Both the position numbers and the translations under genes were made by a program. The notes below the pieces were generated by a model. The model was not told the origin of the DNA. It was given only the letters and a program-made list of their open reading frames with translations, and searched no databases. From assembly GCF_901709675.1 (NCBI RefSeq), contig NC_051089.1, forward strand, positions 15,487,976 to 15,551,975: a stretch of DNA of 64,000 bases, given 5' to 3'. Shown here in pieces: positions 11,101-23,100 of this stretch (position 1 is the stretch's first letter; the number at the start of each line of letters is the position of its first letter). This DNA comes from Syngnathus acus. Taxonomy: Eukaryota > Chordata > Actinopteri > Syngnathiformes > Syngnathidae.

Positions 11101-14100
11101 GTTGGACTCCGCCAAGGCTGTCCTTTGTCACTAATACTGTTCATAACATTTATGGGAAGACTTTCTAGGTGCGGCTGAGGTGTTCAGTGTGTCCTGTTTG
11201 GTGTTACATCTCTGCCATTTTCAGATCAACTCACACTGAGTGATTTGAGTGTCAAGGCATTTGGGATGAATATCAGCATCTCCTAATCTGAGATCATGTT
11301 CCTCAGTTAGAAAGGGCTTGAATTAGGATGAAAATCTGCCTGAGTGGAGGAGTTTAAGTATCTTGGGGTCTTATTCATGAATGAGGGGACTATGGAGTAC
11401 GAGCTCGACAGGCGGATCAGTGCAGCTTCTGCAGTGATGCTAGCTCTGCATCGGTCTGACGTGGTCAAGAATGAGCTGAGTTGATCAGCGTTGCCACCCT
11501 CATCTGTGGTCACGAGCTTTTGGCCATGACCGAAAGAACAAGATCCCATATACAAGCGGCTGAATTTATTAGGTTTTTGTTTACTTACATGTATTGTAGT
11601 TTTTCATATGTTGTTGTGTTTAGTTTTTAGTTAATTCATTTTCTTATTATTATTCATCTTATGTTTTGGACCTCTGGGCCACCGTACAATACAGACAAAA
11701 CCACTCTGACAAGATGTTTGATTGACACAACTAATCACTATTTTGTATTGGTGCAGTAAATGTGCTTCAGAGTTGGCAAAAGTGTTTCAAGTTTGTCCAT
11801 TATTTCCTGTATACTTCTTGCCCACCATACAGCTACCTACAAATGATATAAGAAAATGGCAAAGGACAACCATTCACACTTACTTTCACAAATGTGAGAA
11901 ATTTAGAGTTGATTAACAAATCATGCATGCAAATGCAATAGGCAACGAAATAAATCAGACACAAGCAATGCAAACTCCACAAAGAAACGGTCGAGCTTTT
12001 TTTTAAACTATGAATCTTGACTGCTGAGCAGACGTTAGGCACATGCACCATCGTATTGCTTCGAATTTGTCAACGTGACATTTTATTTATGAGTGCAAGG
12101 TTGCACCACATCCATAGCTCTTCATCATTTCATTATGCCAAACATGTTTTAAAAGGCTGGAAATGTGATGTTGTCGTAAATAGTGGTTTGGAATATAATG
12201 AAAACACAAACATTGAATGTAATTAAAATCTATGCAAAATTGAATTTGTTGAATCCAGTCATCATTATTTTTCCTTGGTTTTCCTGCTATTCTACTCTTG
12301 CTATGTAGTTGCTATGGACACTGCAGGCGGTTGACAAAGAATGACTAATCAAACTGTATTTCCAACTACATGACTTTTTTGTAAATACTTGTACCTTGTG
12401 AAGGCAAAACATCAAATTGACAATGAGTGGCATGTTGTGTTATATAACTATTACCAATCAATATTCATTGTACTCTTTATAGTTGAAGAAAACAACTGGA
12501 ATTTTTTTCTATGGCAAACGAAATAGCTGCAATAAAATGAAAGGAAGGAAACAAACTCAGCATGAGTCATCTCAGACACAAGTCTAAATTTCATATTGTT
12601 TATACATCTCACAGTTGAAGTGGGTGCAGGTGCACACACCAAATTTCATAAATGTGTTATTTCCCCTCAAATGACATATTTTTCTTGTCTGCATTTATGG
12701 CACAATTGGTCACAGAGCCCCCAGTGCTACTTGCTTCAATAAAGACTTATTTGGATTGTTTCGAATAAGCAGAGACAGTGATTTTCTGTTGCTCTTCAAA
12801 AGAGCTCAGACGGCTGCTCTTACCCACACCTGTTCTCCCTTGGTGACGCTGACGCACATGCTGCTCTGTGCAATAACTCTTGACTACAACATTTCACTTA
12901 TTCAGCACCTCAAATCTTGGAGGCGTATAAACAAAGGGGCAAAAAAAAAAATAATCAGAGAAGAAAAATAATGCAAACAAATGATGCGTGTCGTGTGTAC
13001 CCGTGTACGTGTTACCAAAAGTGTCTGGTGGTTCTGCATGCATGCGAACAGGGAGACGAGGGGGACGTAGGGAGAAAAGGCAACATCCCCCTCATCTCTA
13101 TTTGTGAATGCATCCTTTAGAAGATACTCTATACATATTCAAAATGTACTGTAATTTTGGGGCATTGATCAAAATGTATTTCAGATTCCTGCTTTTTGTC
13201 ATTGCTATTAAAAAGGAAAAGGACTCATAAATTCAAAGACAATTGAGTGACTAAGATCATTGCTCAGTAATTTTGAAATATTCCACTGGGAATGGGCTTT
13301 GTACTCAACTTGTAGGTTATTTCGTTATAGCCTTTAGATGACTGTTGGAATTAATCAACTTAATGTCTCGTTACCTGCTACTACACTTGCAAGCTGCTGT
13401 GTCCGGGTGATGGGGTTGACACGCCGTGCTTCCACAATAGCTGAAGCTATTTTCCTGGCGTGTCTCTCCTCACCATATGCACTGAGGATAGAGGCAAGAG
13501 CCTGTTGATCTAAGGTATTCACCACGTCAGCAGCACAGGGCATGTCGGAGAACCTACGCACAATGGGAAGACCAATTAAAGTTGGCAACGTCACGTCCTT
13601 GCTGACAGCAGTGAATCCTGCCAAGGGTGAGATATGTATAACTGAAAACATGTATGGCTGATAGTTATCACGACAAGGATTTGTGAGGTTACGGTAGCCG
13701 CTTAAAGGGCTGAAGATGAAATGTATTTTTATATACAAAATGATTATTTACAATAAATTTACATGGTAAGTGAGTATGGTGATGATTACCAGTAGCAACA
13801 TGTGTAAACGTACATGTTTATTTACAGTGTTTCTACCACATATTCAGACTTTACTGTTAAGTTTAGTAATTCCATCTACTCATTGATTTTTAATATTAAA
13901 TGATTACGGATTGTGGAGAACTCTCGCAATTTTTCACAGTTTAAAACATTTGTGGTTTAATTACACGTTACATTACGTTTGTAAAAATATCCCAAAGATC
14001 AGAAGAATATACACCACACTTCTCGTGATGATATGAGCCTGTTTTGAGGGGCTAGCACTGTCTCAGGCCAGTGACTTGCCCCATTTACAACTGGGCAACT

Positions 14101-17100
14101 GTCTTTTGATGACTTGATTCTATGTATTTACAAAGTAAGAGCCTAAATTGCGTGGATGAAGAAAATAAAAGCATTGGATGCAGTTGATTAAGAGCTAACG
14201 TAGACGGCGAATGCTTACCCTTTGATCGTAAGGGTGCCCAACATGTTTGCAACATGTGTGTGTTTCTGCATAATAGTGTCTCCACATGAGATTACACAAT
14301 AAAGTCCGGCGACCGAAGTCCAGCCATCACTTGAGTGTGGCTCTGGATCTTGACCCAGCCAAGCTGATCATGTCATGAGCAGACAAACTTGATGCGGGGG
14401 TGGTTATCAGGGACAATAGCCCCACTGTTACATAACAGCGGAGCAAGTGCAGAACACCTCCCTTCCAGGTCAAGACATGTCCCACTAAAATTACTTTGGA
14501 AGATCAATTGATTGAATATTTGAGAGATGTTATCATTCAAACGGTAAAATAATATTTTTCAAACATTAATGATAAAATGTCTTGATCACTATTTGTCCGA
14601 CTGAAATTTCATGATTTGCAATGTTTCTGAAGATGCTAAAAAATTCTGGGGTTATAGAGGATGTTTCCCTTATTGCCTAAAATGCATTTTCCATGATTGA
14701 ATTTTGAACTGGTGGATCGCGAGGGTGGACAACATTACGTATTTCAAAAGCGTATTTTTAATTTGTCATAGGATGCCATCTTTCTTACATTCCGATCTAC
14801 AATTCATATTTGATACTAAGAAGAGATTCAGTCATTTGTGTGAATCTAAATTAGGATTTCAGGTCCTGGTACTCACTGAATTAAAATGACTCTTGTTTTT
14901 TTTCCTGATCAAAATATAGAAATGGCACAGCTGTCAATTTTGTAAATTAAAGATATGTCACCTTTCTCCATCCATTCTCATGTCCAAGGGCCCATCTTTG
15001 CTGAGTGAGAAGCCTCTTTCTGCATGATCCAATTGCATGGAAGAACAGCCAGCATCCAACAGTATGGCATCGATACTGCCTGCTTTAACATGGATGCTAG
15101 CGAGCAGGGCTTCAAGCTCGCTGAATAGTCCAAGTAATGGTTTTATTCGGCCACTAAGGAGAGAAGATCATCATCATCATCAGTTAATTGTGCATTTGCA
15201 TATTTTTTTAATGAGAGGATGTCTTTTATGGTCTCATAAAGGTAGTTTCTACAGCTGATATCTCCCACAATGGATGTTACTAATTTGGACATATTAAAAT
15301 TACATGAGGTGCAATTAAAATAGCATATAGGAACGGTAGTAAAGTACAAACTAGTGATATTGATACACCAATAAGATCATGAGTATCCATTGGGTATTGA
15401 CTATGCTCAAAGTATCAATACTAAGGGTGTCACGACTCGTCCCCGGTCATTCCATTATTGTGTATATGTTGCCATGGTTTCTGTTTGCCTCTCATTACCT
15501 GTCATGTATTTAAGTCCTGTCTGCGTGGCACTACCTTGTCAGATTGTTCTAGTCTCTAGTCTTGTTTAGTCTCTCGTCTTTCTGTTCTCGTCGTTCTCGT
15601 CTCTCTGTTCTTGTCTCTCAGTTTCAATTAGTTTAGTCCTGGTTTGTTCCTGCCCATTCTCCTGTTGGTTTGTTCCCCTCATCCTCCCTTCCAACTCCCT
15701 TTTCCCTCAATAAACCCTGGTCCAAGCTGCATTGGGTCGCCCTGGCTCCATTCCATCCGTGACAAAGGGTGTATTCAGGAATTCAGGGCATTGTTGGAAT
15801 AAGCTCTTTGGATGTATAGACTTTAGAATGCCTCATTTACCTCTGCATATCGAATATATTCAAATTTGTAATGTTGTTTTTTTTTCACAGTTTAGGATAA
15901 AGCGGTTCAGGAAATGCACGGATAGATAAAACGATTCCGAAAATGGATGGATGGATCATTACAATGACCTTAATTATTTATAATTTAATTATTGTTTGCT
16001 TTTATGTTAGGACAAGTTTTTGAAGAATGATCTTGGTCACCAAAGGTAAAGTTCGTTTGACAAATGTCATTAACATGTCATTTTGTTTTCTGGCAATTCA
16101 ATTAATTCATAATTATGCTAATTTATGTATTCATTATTGACACTTCTCTCATTTGTTGTTTTGCAAACAATGGTGGCTAGTCTGAAGTTCAGGTAAAGAA
16201 AGATCAAATGTATCTTTGGAGGTTTACTTACACAATTACACAATTCTTCATAAAAATTGAGTAATGTTATCACTATTATCTTGTGAACAAAACTTGTTAA
16301 AATTGTTAAATGGTCAGTTACTGCTATGTGTTTTATTGGGATCAAAATAAAAAAGCTACAAAGTATTGTATCGAATCAAAACTGTCTGGTATCGTATATC
16401 GCAAGTACCAACCAATTCCTTAAATAATTTTGACGGACATCATCAATCAAAATGGTAAATATATAATGTAGACATTGAAGTTAAAGACAGAGTAAAAATA
16501 AAGGGATCATTGTGATACAGAGGTTGTTTGTCAACAGGCACCATAACTAGACACAATTGTTACAGTCAATTGATTTATTATTTAGGTTTCACAAGCTGTT
16601 AGTTACTAGCTGACCCTAGATTTAAAAACGAAGAAAAACATAGCAACGGCAATTCAATTTTTCTACTCATGTACGTACATTTAAAAAAATGAACATGATA
16701 TTCTTTGGAAGCCTTGTACCTGCCTCACCTATTCCATTAGGACTTTCCAATAACTGACAGAGCAAAGCCGTGTACACTCAGTCACTTCCTCATGCTAGCA
16801 CGGTGAGATCCTCCAGCCACACTCATGAAAAATTCATGTGACCTTTTAACTTTGTGTGATCAAAGATGATGGCACAAGAAAGCAACAAGAGTAACCGTCT
16901 ATATATTAAAAGTACAAAAAATAAAATAAATAAATCTTTTTCTCTTTTGCTACCAATTTACTATTGGTTACTATAGTACCGTTCAATCTAAATGGTGACT
17001 TCAAAGCTCCCAGACTAAAAGTCGTAGAAACTGTGAAAAGAAATCGTGTTTACCACTGAGCCTGCACTACAGAGGAGGTGGAAAGTACATCAGGCAAAAT

Positions 17101-20100
17101 AATTTCACCATCGCGAAGACAAATTGGCAATGGTTGAAGCTCCAGCCGAATCGGCCACCACAGGTCAATTAAAGGCCATGTCATAGAAATGTGTCTTTAA
17201 TCGTGTCTTAATTGTTTCTACTGAGGTAGCAGTTGTAATATCTATTGGTAGGGCATTCCAAAGCTCTGGAGCCCGAATAGAAAATGCTCTAGACCCTGAA
17301 GACTTCTTTTTCACTAAAATAATAGAGTTTTGTGAGCGGAGGTTACGGGTCGGAACGTAAGATACGAAGGCGCTAAGCCATGCAGTGATTTATAGGTCAA
17401 TAGAAGAACCTTAAAGTCACATCTTAAATGGACCGGGAGCCAATGTAAGTTGGCTAATTTTGAGGTAATGTGATCAAATATTCTCGTCAGTGTGAGCAGT
17501 CTTGCCGCAGTTATGTTCTTAATGTGTTTTTGAAAGGAGAGCATTTGGTTAAATATACGTAACCCCGAGATTAGTTACAGTATCACTATGGGTACATTTA
17601 TCCATATTTATAGTGGTTTCCTTAAATCAGTGATGATAACGAGCAAGACTAATTATCAACATCTCAGTTTTATCTGGGTTAAGACGTAGGAAATTGAGAG
17701 ACATCCATTGTTTAATCGCTGCAAGGCACGCCTCAAGATTACAACAGTCCCGCGGATTTGTCATCGATAACGGCATATATAATTGGGTGTCATCCGCATA
17801 ACATTGAAAACTAATGTATTTACGTATTATGTCCCCAAGCGGAATCATATAAATACAAAATAGGATTGGTCCGAGTACCGATCCCTGCGGGACACCACAC
17901 GTAACGTTATTGAGCTCAGAGGTCGTGCTGCCATGGACCACTCGGTGGGTCCTGTCAGATAGATAGGAATTAAACCAGCAAAGTGCTGACCCTGAAATAC
18001 CAACACAGGTTTTAAATATTGAAGTCTACAGTGTTGAAGGCAGCACTAAAATCAAGTAATAATAATACCGATGAGGTGTTTGAATCCATAGCTATGAGGA
18101 GATTAGTCACTTTAGCAAGTGCTGTCTCGGTGGAATGATTCACTCTAAAGCCAGACTGAAAAGATTCAAATCGATTATTGGCGACCATGTTATCAATAAG
18201 CTGCTGAGCTACTACTTTTTCAAGAATTTTTGCTATGAATGGGTATTTGAAACCGGCCTTTAATTACTGAGACAGTCCGGTTCGAGATTTGGTCGCTTAA
18301 GTAGCGGTTTAATGATAGCGGTTTTAAAGGCTGTTTGCACTATACCAGAGGAGACAGACAGATTAATTACATTTAATTATTAATATTTTTGGGTTTTCAA
18401 TTAATTAATTTAAATTGGTGCGTCCATTACTTTTCTACGACTACAATTTGAGTCCTTCCACCCACACACAGGTGATAATACCTCAACTAACCTTAATGAG
18501 GACTGCTATTTACATCATGTTTTAAAATTGCTAATAAGGTTCTAAAAATATGTAAAACAGTTACATAACATTTTTAAATTATTCATTTTCTTATGTGTGT
18601 TAGACCGAGAGTTAGATACATAAATGGCTTATGTAAGGTCTTTTATTATTAAAAAAGACAAGTTCTAGTGGTGTATGTGCTAAGGTCCAAGTGTGGACTT
18701 GTACGTACTTAAAAGAGTCCTGAACTATTTATGGTTGTAGCATCTCACAATATTTTTATGTGATCAACTTGAGCATGGAACTATATTTTTTGTTTTGAAG
18801 ATATAATAGTAGAACATACAAACGTATTACTTAATGTTACTGAACAACCGAGCCATTCACTGAGCAACTCGTGGGCCATATGTGGCTCAGAACCAGTCCT
18901 ACAAGTGGCCTAGCTTTCTGAATTCAACTGCATTCAAGAGATGCACTGGGGACTTGATCGGTACGCAAGATTTCCGAAATTCCTACAGAGTTTGATAACA
19001 TTAATGCATCACTCGCGTAGCCTACCTACATTGCTGAGGGTGTTGACTTTGAAGTGTGTAAAAACAGGAGTCATGCCAAAAAGCTGGGGGTGAAACGTGT
19101 CCGTTTCAACTTTGAAATGTAACATTGACAATGAAAACCATCAATATAGGCATTATCATTATCTGCTGTTTACCAGGTGCCTAATGTGTATGATCTATAT
19201 TTCTTGATTTGACAATTTGACCCAAGTGAATTTGTAATTGAATAGCCTTGCTGTATCATAAACTCATTGATAACAAAAATAATATTAACTTTAGAAAAAT
19301 AATCCAAAACAAGCCATCTGTGGACAATGGTGTTCAAAATACTGCTGCTCTTCACAAATCATGCCAGAAATACTCCCTTGTGTTGACCTGCTCAGTTCGG
19401 TTACCTGCGTCACTGAAGCCAGAGACAAGATGCTGATTGATTGCTTTCAGCAGGGGACCAGTGATGAAAATATCTTCAATCCAGTGAAGGAAAAAACAGT
19501 CGGTTATAAACATAGAACACGCAGATAGAGACTGGTGCTCAAGTGTTTGTTCATATTTTCAATTTTTGTTACCTCAGTTCAGCTTAAAAAGGTTCTAAAA
19601 TCTATCTGGGGCCAGTCTATGCAAGAGACTGTGAGCAACAATAAATGTCATCACAACTCTTGTGCGCACACACACACACACACACACACGCACACACACA
19701 CACAAAACCTGTACAGTGTACAGTGTACATTGCTAGTGTGTACAGTGTACACACCAGCAATGAATACAGTATGTTAATTCTACAACACTATTAGAGGACT
19801 TAAACATTTTAAGTTTTCTGTGGAATTTCGACCAATCCTATCAATCTAAAACGAGTTTGAGAATCAGTATTTCTGTTCGTCTAATTAAGGGAAAGGGAAA
19901 GTAGTCAGACCTATATGATGTGAAATTTGATCAAATATTTGACTCAACATCCAAAGTAATTCCCAACATACGTCATCATGGTTAACCCGCAAGATGGCGG
20001 CACGTCAGGATGACGTCAGTTAGCGATGGTAGTAGTGGTGAAAAAAGGAAGAAGGTGATGATTTCCTCACAATTAAAACAAAGAATCATAAGAAAACATG

Positions 20101-23100
20101 AGCACAGAGTGTGTGTGAGTGATCTTGAGAAACAATATGGCCGTAAAAACGTGTCAACAATTTCAACAATCATTAACCAAAAGGAAGCCCTGAAAGCGGT
20201 CAAGCCATCCAAGGGGATTACCATCATCTGTAACATCAACAAGCGGAGGGAGGCTACCCTCTCGTTCACCGGGGTGAACCCCAATGTGCAGGCGTCTAGT
20301 CGGAATTTTCTGCCTCGCACACCAGCTCGGGCTCCTTTCCAGCCAGAGAGGTGACATTCCATGTCCCAAGAGCCAGCTTCTACAGCCGGGGATCGGACCG
20401 CCAAGGTCCCAGCCTTTGGCCGCCACCTAGCTCACTTTTCACCCGACCCCTTTGGCCCCTCCCACAGGTAGTGAGCCCATGGGAGGGGGGACCCACGTTT
20501 CCTTTTCGGGCTGTGCCTGGCCGGGCCCTATGGGCGAAGGCCCAGCCACCAGACGCTCGCCTTCGAGCCACAACTCCAGGCCTGGCTCCAGAGGGGGGCC
20601 CCGGTGACCCGCGTCCGGGCGAGGGAAAACAAAACTCATTTATATTTTTCGTCACAAGGGGTTCATGTGAGACGTGCTTTGTCTGGCCCCTCACCCTAGG
20701 ACCCTTTTGCCATGGGTGACCCTACCAGGGGCATGAAGCCCCAGACAACTTGGCTCCTAGTATCATTAGGACACGCAAACCCCACCACCACGATAAGGTG
20801 ACGACTCACGGTTTTACAGTATGAGAAAAAACACGGAAGAATTTCCCACCTCCTTTGAGACGAGTCCTGATTCTTGTTTTTGTCTATGCAATAAACATCA
20901 GCTAAAGTGGACCCACCTATTCTTGGAGACCTTAGAGGCAGTATCAAAGAGCACTACTACATGCTTCAGACACTTTCATTCTGGTAGTGGACTTGGGCAA
21001 TGACAGTGAGATTTGAAAAGGCGTGATTGGAAAGAGCAACCTATTTAGTTTGTACTTGGTACTTTTACACGAGTCCTATTATTCCAAAGTAAGTACTCTA
21101 TCAACCACTGGATTTCAGTGCTCGTCAACTATTATCCATAAGGGACAGACACCATGCTCAAGCACAAGTTATGTGCAATAGACACCAGAACAAAAAGCTG
21201 CAGTTTAATGATAGACTTCATGGTAATGCAATTGGATTGACAACTCCATGTCTTGGCTACATAGGTGAAAGAGGGGCACAGCTGTCAACTGATCACGCAC
21301 TACTAGGTGGCTTGGATGTGATCCTGACTGACTCTTCAGCAGAAACAAGGTAGAAACTCGGTTGTGTTCATTGTTACACCCAGAGCTGGATGTCCGGGAC
21401 TCTGTGCTGTGGACAAATAGTATATTTAAAAGCTAAATGTGCTGTGCTAAATGAGTGTCAGTGGTGTCTTGGTCCTGCCACTAGGGGGACTGTTGCGCTA
21501 GAGATCGGAGAGATTGAAAGTGAAGAAGAGACATGCGAACAAGAAGGTAGAGTTGGAAGAAAATGCACATTGTTTGACTGTTGGTGCTGTTCTAAAATAA
21601 ATATGAGTTAAGATCTGCTGAGAAACAGTATGTAACTCTCGGTTGGATTATGGGAAGAAAAATAAAATGTTGAATACAGTGCATGTAATAGGTTACCCTC
21701 ACACGCAAGCTGTGCTTGCAGTTTCTTTGGAAATAGATTTTATTAGCTTTAAAAGGTTTAGTCACAGTTGTGTTTTGTGATTTGCATTGAGGTTATACTT
21801 TCCTCAAGACATGAGGGCACATAAAGTAGGAGAAAGAAAATCCTTCAGCCCTGGTGGACGATGCACTGCGTAGGCTGCGAGGGCCTTTTATTCAGGCTTC
21901 CAATAATATTGGTTAATTGCGAGATTTCTCTAGCTTTTCTCAACTTGCATCACGAGTAGGCGTACAAGATTTTACAGCGGGGGTATATTGCTGCTGACAG
22001 AATAGTGTTTATAAACTCTCTTCTAATTGTCATTCCCTGCTCAGAGGCGCATTTTTCTTGCCGATTCCCCTGAGAGAGGTTTCCCCAGAATCTACGTAAA
22101 AGGATTCCTTCCCACACCATGGTCTTGGGAACATCTCATTTTCATCCTCCCTCAGCTTGCTCATGAACACGCATACTTTCTGTCACCATGGCATTGTGTC
22201 TCCCTGTACTCTCACTTACAGTTTCTTCTTTTTTTTTCTTTTTACTCTAAAACACATGCCCTCTCAGATCTTATAGATCCACCAAGGGAGGTAAAATCTC
22301 CCTCACATTGTGCAGAGTCGTGGGCCCATACTCTGACAAATGACTTGCTCGGCCCACCAGGTCTGCGTGGGGAGGGAAAATCTGTAAGCTAAGAAGGGAA
22401 ATGGACTTGATTGGACAAAGTAACTCAGTAACCAGTGAGGAGCATTTGATTGGGCTCAGGCAAGTCATGAGACACACTGTAAAAAGTGCAATAATATATC
22501 ACACCTATCGTATTTTCCGCACCATAAGGTGGCACCCTTATAAGCCTTTAATTTTCTCAAATAACGAAGGTCCGCCTTTTATTAAGATGCGCCTTTTGTG
22601 TGGACCGAATTCAAAAATTTGTAAATGTTGTGTGGCTGCCGCCAAACAGGGACGTATGTATGTAGGCGTAATATGTAGACCTGTTGAACCAATCAGAGGA
22701 CATTCCGTTTTATGTAGATCGGGGCAGTAAACCAATCAGAGGACTGTGCGGAATACGTAGAGTGCGTACCTCCGCCGCCATTCATAAATAAATACAAAGA
22801 AAACAGCATTAGGACCATCTAAAGTGGCATCGACAAAGAGAGTCGGGATCATTGCCGAAGAGCAACGTGACGACGACAAGACAATGGCGAGAGGGAATCT
22901 GGCATGTTTAATGGCGATCTTGTCCAACTGTTTATTTCGTACACAGAAGATGAGGACTTTAATGGATTTGTGTATGAATATTGATTAACAACTAGGATTT
23001 GCAAATTCTGGAGAAATTGTATGTGAAGGCGAAGAAGCTGAATAAATACTTGGGGAATGCTACAGGGAAAAAGGAAGTTTTGCAAAATGTTGCGCAAGTT

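Larger units (their letters stand above)
5107..13374 (-). other. METTL15: METTL15 intron 5 (last)
   Basis: 8.3 kb. It holds a degraded L2-like LINE (about 5350-6340), a TA-flanked MITE (7548-8263), a SINE-like fragment (about 8630-8810) and a degraded second-type LINE (about 10142-11560). In the rest (6350-7540, 8830-10130, 11570-13370) I see no gene, only AT-rich sequence with short chance frames. Confidence 0.6.

Noticed and set aside
20351-20719. GC-rich open frames on both strands, up to 122 codons
   Set aside because: They lie in the GC-rich leader of the LINE at 20246-20800. No domain is recognisable and the frames overlap on both strands.
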